Of a stretch of DNA of 64,000 bases, positions 8,769 to 15,743 are shown piece after piece. The notes beneath the pieces were generated by a model. That model worked only from the letters and a program-made list of their open reading frames with translations. It did no database searches and was not told the DNA's origin. Source of the stretch: Roseateles sp. DAIF2 (lineage in GTDB: Bacteria > Pseudomonadota > Gammaproteobacteria > Burkholderiales > Burkholderiaceae_C); assembly GCF_015624425.1 (NCBI RefSeq), contig NZ_CP049919.1:3224001-3288000 (forward strand), given 5' to 3'. The translations under genes and the position numbers were made by a program. Each line of letters opens with the position of its first letter. The first letter of the stretch is position 1.

Positions 8769-8880
8769 TGGGTGGCTCCGGCAATGCGACCTGCTTGCTT
8801 GGTTGAATTATTATTTGCATCACTTTTATCAATCAAGACATCATCCGACCGTTAGCAAGAAAAATCGGCAAAATTGCGCA
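8769..8880. promoter_or_regulatory. AT-rich divergent control region with a repeated motif
   Basis: This 112-base gap separates the leftward receiver/HD-GYP/kinase operon from the rightward HTH-receiver gene, so it must hold both promoters. It is conspicuously AT-rich in a GC-rich setting. It contains ATTTGCATCACTTTTAT (8813-8829), which closely matches ATTTGTATCACTTAATA found at 10336-10352 upstream of the CheW/receptor genes. The shared core ATTTGyATCACTT suggests a common regulator, possibly the HTH-receiver protein encoded next door. No Shine-Dalgarno sequence is obvious before 8881. Confidence 0.5.
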
Positions 8881-9525
8881 ATGCCAAAGACCCCCGCCCG
8901 CCCGCCCGCCAATCCGACCGACTACAGCACCCTGGAGGTCGCCCGGCTGCTCGGCATGGCGGTGCGCTCAGTGCAGTTGATGGTCGATCGTGGCGAGCTG
9001 GAAGCCTGGAAGACGCCTGGAGGCCATCGCCGCATCGCCAGTGCCTCGGTCGACGCCTTGCTCGCGCGCCGTGGCGGCCCGGCCGTACCGGCAAGCGCCG
9101 CCGCCACTCGGCCCGCCGCGAGCCCTGTGCGGCAACGCCCCCGTCTGCTGCTGATTGAGGATTCGATCCACTATCAGAACCTGATCTCCATGCTGCTGGC
9201 CCAGCAGTTCCCGGAGCTGGAGTTGCACATGGCGTCGGACGGCATCGTGGGCCTGGCCTTGTACGGCCAATTGCAACCCGAGCTGCTGCTGGTCGACATC
9301 CTGCTTCCGGGCATCGACGGCGCGACCCTGATCACCAGTCTGCGATCCCATCCGCAGTTCGCCGGCAGCCGGCTGATCGTGGTGACCTCTCTGGATGAGA
9401 GCCAGCGCCAGCCCTATGCCTTCGCGCTGCAGGGGCTGCCGGTGGTGCACAAACCCCGTCTGGTCATGGAACTGCCGGCCCTCCTCCGCCAGCAGCTCGA
9501 TCAGATTCGCAAGGCCGGCCTATGA
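8881..9525 (+). CDS. Excisionase/MerR-type HTH fused to a receiver domain
   Basis: A 214-residue regulator. Residues about 15-65 form a winged-helix DNA-binding domain of the excisionase/MerR type (YSTLEVARLLGMAVRSVQLM, then ELEAWKTPGGHRRI). A Pro/Ala linker leads to a receiver (about 85-205) with an acidic pair (LLIEDS), phospho-acceptor Asp in LLLVDILLPGIDG, Thr in VVTSL and Lys in VVHKP. The HTH-first order is the reverse of the usual receiver-then-output layout. It overlaps the next gene by 4 bases (ATGA), so the two are co-translated. The DNA targets are unknown; the AT-rich motifs at 8813 and 10336 are candidates. Confidence 0.85.
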   Translation: MPKTPARPPANPTDYSTLEVARLLGMAVRSVQLMVDRGELEAWKTPGGHRRIASASVDALLARRGGPAVPASAAATRPAASPVRQRPRLLLIEDSIHYQNLISMLLAQQFPELELHMASDGIVGLALYGQLQPELLLVDILLPGIDGATLITSLRSHPQFAGSRLIVVTSLDESQRQPYAFALQGLPVVHKPRLVMELPALLRQQLDQIRKAGL

Positions 9526-10259
9526 GCGAGCGGCCCCGGGTGTTGCTGATCGAGGATGATGCCTCGCTGCAACGCTTCGTACAGCTAGCCCTGGAGGACC
9601 TCGACCTGGAGCTGCTGACCGCCGGCTCGGTGGACGAGGGTCTGGCCGAGCTGGCGCGAGCACCGGTGGCCCTGATCATGACCGATCTGATGCTGCCGGG
9701 CCGCTCCGGTTTCGAGCTGGTCGACAGCTTGGCGGCCCAGCCCGCGCTACGTGCCGGCGCCCGCCTCGCGGTGTTCAGCGCCGGACTCAATCCCGAGACC
9801 CGTCAGCGGCTGGCGCCCCCCAAGGTCTGGCGCCTGCTTTCCAAGCCCTGCAGCCTGGCCGAGCTTGAGGCCTGCGTGCGCGATGCCCTGAGTGAGGCGG
9901 GGCGGGAAACCGCAAGCTCCCTGGCCCATCCCCCGGCGGCCGGCGGCATGGACGGCGATCAGGAGGCCGCCATCGCCCAGCATTTCGGTGGCGATGCCCC
10001 CCTGTACCACGCGTTCCGGGCCAGCTGCCTGCGGCAGTTCCGGGCCGACATGGCCGAGGGTGAGCGGGCTTGCAGTAGCGCCGACGCGGCGGCCCTCCGC
10101 CGACTGGCACATGGTCTGAAGTCGGTGCTGTTGACCCTGGGCCACGCCGAGGCCTCGGCCCTGGCCCAGGATCTGGAAGGAGCAAGCGAGCGGGCCGACT
10201 GGGGCCTTGCCGAACGCCTGTGGCGGCAATTGAAGGGGGCCATCGCCACGTTGCGCTGA
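9522..10259 (+). CDS. Receiver-Hpt two-domain phosphorelay protein
   Basis: A 245-residue cytoplasmic protein. The N-terminal receiver (about 5-125) has the acid pair in LLIEDDASL, phospho-acceptor Asp in LIMTDLMLPGRSG and Lys in LLSKPCS. The C-terminal part (about 150-240) is a histidine phosphotransfer domain with the signature LRRLAHGLKSVLLTLGH, where the His of AHGLKS is the phosphorylated residue. It could receive phosphate from a kinase and pass it to the neighbouring HTH-receiver protein, with which its gene overlaps by 4 bases. The hybrid kinase at 15744-20393 is one possible source. Confidence 0.88.
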   Translation: MSERPRVLLIEDDASLQRFVQLALEDLDLELLTAGSVDEGLAELARAPVALIMTDLMLPGRSGFELVDSLAAQPALRAGARLAVFSAGLNPETRQRLAPPKVWRLLSKPCSLAELEACVRDALSEAGRETASSLAHPPAAGGMDGDQEAAIAQHFGGDAPLYHAFRASCLRQFRADMAEGERACSSADAAALRRLAHGLKSVLLTLGHAEASALAQDLEGASERADWGLAERLWRQLKGAIATLR

Positions 10260-10299
10260 GCCACCCAAGGCCGCCCCGCATGCATATTGCGTCGGCAAA

Positions 10300-10315
10300 T
10301 GTGATAGTTTTCACA
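10300..10315. promoter_or_regulatory. CRP-like palindrome TGTGA-N6-TCACA
   Basis: The 16 bases TGTGATAGTTTTCACA match the CRP/Vfr family consensus TGTGA-N6-TCACA exactly. The site lies in an AT-rich island about 83 bases upstream of the CheW-like gene at 10398. Whether a CRP/Vfr-type protein or another member of that family binds here cannot be seen from the window. Confidence 0.55.
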
Positions 10316-10322
10316 TGAAATT

Positions 10323-10345
10323 TGATACAAATATCATTTGTATCA
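10323..10345. promoter_or_regulatory. Perfect 10-bp inverted repeat, likely operator
   Basis: TGATACAAAT (10323-10332) and its exact complement ATTTGTATCA (10336-10345) are separated by ATC. The right arm continues as CACTTAATA and resembles the sequence at 8813-8829 in the divergent control region of the same island. It lies 8 bases downstream of a CRP-like palindrome and about 53 bases before the CheW-like start codon, where an operator would be expected. A perfect 10-bp dyad in an AT-rich patch of a GC-rich genome is unlikely by chance. Confidence 0.6.
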
Positions 10346-10397
10346 CTTAATATTTGGACATCCCTAGCCGACGCCCGGCCGCTCCGGGTTCAACGAG

Positions 10398-10847
10398 ATG
10401 TCCACCGCCGTTCAGCCTCTCGCCGAGTCCTGCAGCCAGCGTCCCGCATGGCTGCGGCTTGGACCCGCGCAGCCCTCCCCCGTGCACGCGCCCAAGGGGG
10501 ACGCTTTCCTGGAATTGCTGTGTTTCCGGGCCGCAGGCCAGGAGTATGGCCTGCCGCTGCCCAGCATCCAGGAGATTCGCCATCACCAGGGCTCGAAAGC
10601 TACTGACGCTCAACGGCGTGCCGTGCTCGTACTGGCCGAAGACGGGCAGCGTCTTGGCCTAGTGGTGGACGAGGTGCTGGACGTTCAGTTGGTCGCCCCA
10701 GATCAGCTGCGCCAACTGCCTTCGTTGCACGGAGATCTCAAGCGTCAACACCTGCGCGCACTGGTCCGTATCGGAAAGCGCCATGTGCTGCAGCTCGACC
10801 CGGCCCCCTGGTTCGACACACAGGCCTATGTCCGCCCTCGTTTTTGA
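10398..10847 (+). CDS. CheW-like protein with a shortened core
   Basis: A 149-residue protein. Residues about 38-60 (FLELLCFRAAGQEYGLPLPS, then IQEIRHH) match the first strands of CheW, and residues about 72-130 (AVLVLAEDGQRLGLVVDEVLDV onward) match the second subdomain. The stretch that normally lies between them, with the conserved GVxNLRGxVxPVxDL segment of roughly 35 residues, is missing and the two parts are joined in frame by GSKATDAQRR. CheW couples chemoreceptors to CheA, and the missing strands help form the interaction surface, so normal coupling is doubtful. It is followed after 22 bases by the truncated receptor. Confidence 0.75.
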   Translation: MSTAVQPLAESCSQRPAWLRLGPAQPSPVHAPKGDAFLELLCFRAAGQEYGLPLPSIQEIRHHQGSKATDAQRRAVLVLAEDGQRLGLVVDEVLDVQLVAPDQLRQLPSLHGDLKRQHLRALVRIGKRHVLQLDPAPWFDTQAYVRPRF

Positions 10848-10869
10848 CTCTTCCATGCATGGAGTCCCT

Positions 10870-11679
10870 ATGAGTCCCACCATGAAGATGAACTTGCGTG
10901 CCCGCCTCCTGCCGGGGTTCGGCGCCATGCTGCTGTTGACTCTTCTGCTCGCGGGTTGGTCGGTGTGGCAGTTGCGCGCCCTGCGGTTGAACGCCGATGA
11001 GATCAGCGACAACTGGCTTCCCAGCGTGGAGCACCGTCGCGCGATGAACGCGGCACTGGGCTATCTGCGCTTGTCCTTGGCTCAAGAAACCCAGCAACGT
11101 GCAAAGTTCAATGCCGAACTGGGCAAGAGCCGCGAGGAGTTCGAACAAGCCTTGATGGCCTACCTGCCGCTGGCCAGCAGCCCGCAGGAGCAGCAGTTGG
11201 CCGATGCCCTGAGGGAGGCGATGGCCGCGTACTTCCAGCTCGGCGAACGTCTGCAGCAGCAGGTCAACGCAGGCCAGAGCAGCGCGGCTCAGGAACTCGC
11301 CACGACCCAGATGCTGGAACAGGGGCTGAAGACCCGTACCTTGATCCAGCAGATCAACCGGCTCAATCATGGCGGAGCCGCCGCCGAGCAGGCGGCCGCC
11401 CACACGACCTACCAGCGGGCGCTCTGGAGCCTCTCCGGTGCCGCCGCGGCCGAAAGCCTGCGCCAGCAGGCAGACACCCTGGTCCGCGCGGTCGCGGTGT
11501 TCCGCACCGGCGTGCCGGCGGCCGCCACACCCACAACACCCGCCAAGACGAGCGGCTGGGATGGCGCCGAACGCCGTGGCCCGGCACGTGCCACCAACGT
11601 CAGCCGGCCCGCATTCGGCCGCCCCGCCGCTCGGGTGCGAGCTCGAACGGGCACCGACGGTGCATGGACCGACTTCTGA
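10870..11679 (+). CDS. Internally deleted methyl-accepting chemotaxis protein
   Basis: A 269-residue protein. It has the N-terminus of a chemoreceptor: transmembrane helix at about 13-33 and a four-helix-bundle-like periplasmic region to about residue 186 (ends HTTYQRALW). It then jumps in frame to the very end of a receptor, AAAAESLRQQADTLVRAVAVF, followed by the typical Pro/Thr linker, DGAERRGPARATNVSRP and a final AWTDF resembling the CheR-tethering pentapeptide (xWxxF). The second membrane helix, HAMP domain and whole signalling hairpin, roughly 300 residues, are absent. Without the second helix the tail would stay outside the cytoplasm. The ATG at 10870 is preferred over the upstream start at 10783 because it begins the membrane helix region. 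Confidence 0.75.
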   Translation: MSPTMKMNLRARLLPGFGAMLLLTLLLAGWSVWQLRALRLNADEISDNWLPSVEHRRAMNAALGYLRLSLAQETQQRAKFNAELGKSREEFEQALMAYLPLASSPQEQQLADALREAMAAYFQLGERLQQQVNAGQSSAAQELATTQMLEQGLKTRTLIQQINRLNHGGAAAEQAAAHTTYQRALWSLSGAAAAESLRQQADTLVRAVAVFRTGVPAAATPTTPAKTSGWDGAERRGPARATNVSRPAFGRPAARVRARTGTDGAWTDF

Positions 11680-11687
11680 CATGAGGC

Positions 11688-11708
11688 GGGGGCCGATCGC
11701 CGGCCCCC
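11688..11708. other. GC-rich hairpin between receptor and second CheW gene
   Basis: GGGGGCCG (11688-11695) pairs perfectly with CGGCCCCC (11701-11708) around the loop ATCGC. It lies in the 41-base gap between the receptor stop and the next CheW-like start. There is no following T-run, so it is not a canonical intrinsic terminator; it could be an RNA-processing or attenuating structure. Confidence 0.45.
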
Positions 11709-11720
11709 GGGTAGCAAGCG

Positions 11721-12212
11721 ATGAGCATCGAAATGAAACACTCCAGCGCCCCCAACCCCGCGCAAGTCCCGGCAGATGCCGAGCCGCTCCAGTACCTCGG
11801 TTTCCGGCTGGCCGACCGAGACTATGCCCTGCTCCTGAGCCATGTGCTCGCCATCCACCCCCATGCACAGACCCAGCGATTGGCGGCGGCCCCACCCTGG
11901 GTACAGGGCATGTACGACCAGCAGCAGCAGCGCTATGTGCCGGTGCTGGACCTGCGCGCGCTGCAGGACCTGGACAGCCTGCCCCCGCCCGTCGACCCGC
12001 GCCAGGCCGTGTTGATCCTGGCGGAGCTTGCGCTGCAGCGCGTCGCGTTGCTGGCGGACGCGGTTGTCGACCTGCTCGAACCGGCGCCGCAGGAGTACGG
12101 CCCCGCGGGCATGCGTCTGTGCCGCATGCAGGGGTTGCGCGGCCCGCGTCGGGTTCAGCTTCTGGATCTGCGCCAGCTGATCGCACTGCTGCCGCCCTGC
12201 CCGCTGCATTGA
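11721..12212 (+). CDS. CheW-like coupling protein
   Basis: A 163-residue protein with a full-length but divergent CheW domain: YLGFRLADRDYALLLSHVLAI at about residues 25-45, then PPWVQGMYDQQQQRYVPVLDLRAL, which retains the GV...VPVLDL strand pair, and VLILAELALQRVALLADAVVDL. Unlike the CheW-like protein at 10398 it has the central strands. The usual NLRG is replaced by YDQQQQ. No CheA is encoded in the window, so it must couple to a kinase elsewhere, or belong to a non-chemotaxis complex of this signalling island. Confidence 0.75.
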   Translation: MSIEMKHSSAPNPAQVPADAEPLQYLGFRLADRDYALLLSHVLAIHPHAQTQRLAAAPPWVQGMYDQQQQRYVPVLDLRALQDLDSLPPPVDPRQAVLILAELALQRVALLADAVVDLLEPAPQEYGPAGMRLCRMQGLRGPRRVQLLDLRQLIALLPPCPLH

Positions 12213-12517
12213 GGCATCACCATGATCTCCTCCACCATGATCCCGGCGTCCCGGCCATCCGCTCCGTTGCGCCCGACCGAGTTGCCCCGCCCATTCCTTG
12301 ACTCAGATCAACAGATCGCAACAAAACCCGCCGACACTGCTGGCGGGGAGAAAAACGCCGATGGCCTGGGTGCTGCTGAGCCTTGGATCAAGAGCCAGCA
12401 GGGTCCGGCCATCGCGATGTGGTCCATACCCGCCCGCGGCCCGCGATGATGCGATCCTTCCGCATCAACGGCTCGGCGGTCTGGCCCATCGGTCCGGCGA
12501 CGGAAGAGGTTTTTTTC
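12213..12517. promoter_or_regulatory. Upstream region of the diguanylate cyclase with an FNR/Anr-like box
   Basis: This 305-base region has no convincing gene. TTGACTCAGATCAA at 12298-12311 fits the TTGAY-N4-ATCAA pattern of FNR/Anr/Dnr-type regulators with one change from the strict dyad. A GC hairpin (CCCGCC...GGCGGG) follows near 12326-12347. The start of the diguanylate cyclase at 12518 has a purine-rich ribosome-binding site (GGAAGAGG, about 12502-12509). Confidence 0.5.
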
Positions 12518-14380
12518 ATGCAGTCGTCTCCCCGGATCGCGGGCTGGATCGTTGCCGGCAATCTGCTGGTCGCATGCGTGCTGATACTGGCCACCCTCAT
12601 CAACCTGCAAGTCAGTCGCGACAGCGAACTCGCCCGCGCACGCGAGGCCGCGCAGAACCTGGTGCAGGCGCTCAGCAGCGAGCTGGCGGCCGAATTGCGG
12701 CTGGTCGACAACGCACTGGCAACGATCGCTCTGCGACAGGCGCTCAGCGAGGGCGGCGCGCCCCAGGCCCTGCAGCCGACCTTGCTGGAACAGCGCCGCC
12801 TGCTGCCCTTCGTGCTCGCCATCCGCACCGCCGATGCGAGCGGCCGGGTCAGCGTCGAACCCACCGCCACCGAGGATGCGACCTCCCTATCTGTCGCCGA
12901 CCGCGACTACTTCCGCGCGGCCCGGGCGAGCGATGCGCTGGTTCTCTCCGAGCCCTTGCGAAGCCGGGTGACGGGAGACTGGTGCATCGTCGCCGCGCGA
13001 AGGCTGCAGACCGAGAGTGGGCAGTTTCGCGGTGTCGTCTATGCGGTCCTGTCGGCGCAGCATTTCCAGGGCCTGTTTCGCCGGTTGAGCCTCGGTAAGG
13101 ATGGTGCGATCGCGCTGCGCAGCGACTCGCTGAGGCTGGTGGCTCGGCATTCCGGCGCCGAGCCCGACAGCGCGGCGGGGCTGGGGAGCGACCAGACCTC
13201 ACCGCAGTTGCGCAACGAGCTCGCTCGGGATCGGGAATCCGGCTGGTACATCACGCCAACGGCGCTGGATGGCATCGAGCGCATCTCCGCCTATCGGCGT
13301 CTACCCGGCTATCCCCTTACCGTCCTGGCCGGTTTTGGCACCCAGCATTACCTGGAGCCCTGGCGATCGGCCGCGCTACGGCATTGGGCCTTCACCGCCG
13401 CCACCCTCTTGTTGGTCGCCTGCGGGTCCTGCCTGCTGTACGCCTTGCACCGCCGCGAGCACCGGACCAGGGTGCAGATCGCACGCCTGGCCAAGGAGCA
13501 AAGCCTGCTGCTGGAAAACGACCTGATCGGGATGCTGCGGGTCCGGCAACGCAGGATCCTGTGGGCCAATCGAGCGGCCTGCCATATGTTGGGGTATCCG
13601 GCACAGCAGCTGATCGGGGCCTCGACGCGTGTGCTGTATGCCGAGGACTCCTGCTTCGAGATGGTCGGTGAACAGGGATACGCGGCGCTGCGCTCCGTCG
13701 GCCGCTTCCGCACCCAGGTGCGGATCCGCACGTCGGACGGCCGGACCCCCTGGGTAGATCTGAGCGGCGCCATGCTGTCGGAATCCGAGTCGATCTGGAT
13801 GCTGGTAGACATCGACAATCTCAAGCACAGCGAGGAAGACGCGCAGCACTTGGCCTTGCACGATCCGCTGACCGGGCTGGCCAACCGTCGCCTGCTTCAG
13901 GTGCAACTGCACCAAGCCTTGATGCAGGCCAAGCGCAGTGGCCAGGATGTGGCGGTCGCCTATCTTGATCTGGACGGTTTCAAGCCGGTCAACGATCGGT
14001 TCGGGCACGAGGCCGGCGATGCCGTGCTGCGCACGGTCGCCTCGCGTCTGGCGAACGAGGTGCGGGCCAATGACACCCTCGCCCGCATCGGCGGGGACGA
14101 GTTCGTGCTGGTACTGGTCGACATCGAGGGCGAGCGCGACGCGCTGGTCGTTCTTCAGCGCTGCCTCGAGGCCGTCCATCGTCCGATTCCTCTGGGCGGG
14201 ACGGGCGAACCCGTCGCCGTCGGCTGCAGCATCGGCCTGGCCCTGAGAAGTCGGCATGGCGGCACGGAACAGGCGCTGCAGCAGGCGGCCGACGACGCCA
14301 TGTATGCGGCAAAGCGCGCCGGCCGAGGTCGGGTCGCCTGCGCGCCCACGGTGGCATTGGCGGCACTGTTCGAGGGATGA
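12518..14380 (+). CDS. Membrane diguanylate cyclase with Cache-type sensor and PAS domain
   Basis: A 620-residue protein that should make c-di-GMP from GTP. A membrane helix lies at about 8-28, a PDC/Cache-like periplasmic sensor follows (to about 285), then a second helix (HWAFTAATLLLVACGSCLLY), a PAS-like domain and a C-terminal GGDEF domain. The catalytic GGDEF is intact at residues 525-529, and the inhibitory I-site RxxD (R516-D519) sits exactly five residues upstream, so product feedback inhibition is expected. The ATG at 12518 was chosen for its ribosome-binding site and because the membrane helix begins there; the frame is open upstream to 12383. An FNR/Anr-like box lies about 207 bases upstream. 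Confidence 0.9.
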   Translation: MQSSPRIAGWIVAGNLLVACVLILATLINLQVSRDSELARAREAAQNLVQALSSELAAELRLVDNALATIALRQALSEGGAPQALQPTLLEQRRLLPFVLAIRTADASGRVSVEPTATEDATSLSVADRDYFRAARASDALVLSEPLRSRVTGDWCIVAARRLQTESGQFRGVVYAVLSAQHFQGLFRRLSLGKDGAIALRSDSLRLVARHSGAEPDSAAGLGSDQTSPQLRNELARDRESGWYITPTALDGIERISAYRRLPGYPLTVLAGFGTQHYLEPWRSAALRHWAFTAATLLLVACGSCLLYALHRREHRTRVQIARLAKEQSLLLENDLIGMLRVRQRRILWANRAACHMLGYPAQQLIGASTRVLYAEDSCFEMVGEQGYAALRSVGRFRTQVRIRTSDGRTPWVDLSGAMLSESESIWMLVDIDNLKHSEEDAQHLALHDPLTGLANRRLLQVQLHQALMQAKRSGQDVAVAYLDLDGFKPVNDRFGHEAGDAVLRTVASRLANEVRANDTLARIGGDEFVLVLVDIEGERDALVVLQRCLEAVHRPIPLGGTGEPVAVGCSIGLALRSRHGGTEQALQQAADDAMYAAKRAGRGRVACAPTVALAALFEG

Positions 14381-14540
14381 CGGCACATCGCCGGGCTGCT
14401 GCTTGAACAGGCTGTCGGCAGTTTGCCTACGGCGGAATCAGGGATCGCCCGACCCGATCCTGCAGGATCAGGGGCGTGCGCCGACGCCCGACCGGAAGGA
14501 GACTTTTCACCGCAGGCCGCAGCGGCGGCCGATCGCGAAA

Positions 14541-14554
14541 TTGATATTCATCAA
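14541..14554. promoter_or_regulatory. FNR/Anr-like box, perfect dyad
   Basis: TTGATATTCATCAA matches the TTGAT-N4-ATCAA consensus of FNR/Anr regulators exactly. It lies about 71 bases upstream of the receiver-HD-GYP start at 14625, a plausible activator position, in an otherwise gene-free 244-base gap (14381-14624). Confidence 0.65.
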
Positions 14555-14624
14555 GCGGAACCGGGATTGCCGGTGTTTCCATTGGAGGGCCCGGTTATCA
14601 GGCCGCAGGCATAGGGAGTAGAAC

Positions 14625-15743
14625 ATGGATGACACGCGCCCCCTGATCCTGATCGTCGACGACAACCCCCAGAACCTGGCGGTGCTCGGCGCGCTGCTGC
14701 AGCCGCAGTACCGGGTTCGCGCCGCCAACTCCGGTCCGCGTGCGTTGCAGCTGCTGTCACGGGCACCGCAGCCCCATCTGGTGCTGCTGGACGTGATGAT
14801 GCCCGGCATGGATGGCTACGAGGTGCTGGCCCGCATGCGCGAGCTGCCTGACTGCCGCAGCATCCCGGTCATCTTCGTCACCGCCATGGAGGCGTCCGAG
14901 GACGAGGAGCATGGACTGGTCAGCGGCGCGGTCGACTATGTGACCAAGCCCTTGCGGCCCGCGGTGCTGAGAGCCCGCGTCGCGGCCCATGTGGCCTTGC
15001 GCTGCGCGCAATTGCAGCTTGATGATCGCAACGCCGATCTGGAGCGTGAGGTCAGCCGCCGCCTGGCCGAGATTCAGTGCATGCGGGACATCGGGATTCA
15101 TGCCTTGGCCCGTCTTGCCGAGACGCGCGACAACGAGACAGGCAACCATATTCTGCGCACCCGGGAGTATGTGCGGCTGCTGGGCCAGCGCCTGCTGGCG
15201 CGTTTCGGTGAGCGAAGTCTGGGGCTTGATGCGCACGACATCGACATGATTGCGCGCTCGGCACCGCTGCACGACATCGGCAAGGTCGGCATACCTGACA
15301 GCATTCTGCTCAAGCCCGGCAAGCTAGACCCCGAAGAGCGGGCCATCATGCAGACGCATGCGGCGCTGGGAGCTGCCGCCATTGCACAGGCCGAGCGAGA
15401 CGCCGGTGGCCAGGCCATGAAGCACCTGGACTATGCCAAGCAGATCGCCCGCAGCCACCATGAACGCTGGGATGGCGCAGGCTACCCCGATGGACTCAGC
15501 GGCGAGGCCATTCCCCTACCCGCACGGCTGATGGCCTTGGCCGACGTGTTTGACGCCCTGGTCAGCCCACGTGTCTACAAACGGCCCTGGAGCCTCGAGG
15601 CCGCGCGCTCCTACATCTTGGAGCAGAGCGGCAAGCACTTCGACCCCGCCGTGGTGGGGGTTTTCGACGCCGCCTTCGACGAATTCTGCGGCATTGCGCA
15701 TCGCCTGGCCGACGAAGCCGAGCCGGTCCTGCATCCTTGCTGA
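14625..15743 (+). CDS. RpfG-type receiver-HD-GYP phosphodiesterase
   Basis: A 372-residue cytoplasmic response regulator. The receiver (about 5-125) has the acid pair in LIVDDNPQN, phospho-acceptor Asp in LVLLDVMMPGMDG and Lys in YVTKPL. After a helical linker the HD-GYP domain has HD at 216-217 (LHDIGKVGIPD) and HHERWDGAGYPDGL. Such proteins hydrolyse c-di-GMP when phosphorylated. Its stop codon touches the start of the 1549-residue hybrid kinase (15744), making that kinase the likely partner. A start-proximal ribosome-binding site (gggag, about 14613) precedes the ATG. A perfect FNR/Anr-like box lies upstream. Confidence 0.94.
   Translation: MDDTRPLILIVDDNPQNLAVLGALLQPQYRVRAANSGPRALQLLSRAPQPHLVLLDVMMPGMDGYEVLARMRELPDCRSIPVIFVTAMEASEDEEHGLVSGAVDYVTKPLRPAVLRARVAAHVALRCAQLQLDDRNADLEREVSRRLAEIQCMRDIGIHALARLAETRDNETGNHILRTREYVRLLGQRLLARFGERSLGLDAHDIDMIARSAPLHDIGKVGIPDSILLKPGKLDPEERAIMQTHAALGAAAIAQAERDAGGQAMKHLDYAKQIARSHHERWDGAGYPDGLSGEAIPLPARLMALADVFDALVSPRVYKRPWSLEAARSYILEQSGKHFDPAVVGVFDAAFDEFCGIAHRLADEAEPVLHPC

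Noticed and set aside
12326..12347. An intrinsic terminator
   Set aside because: The CCCGCC/GGCGGG hairpin has no T-run on the + strand and only a short one on the other strand, where no gene ends.
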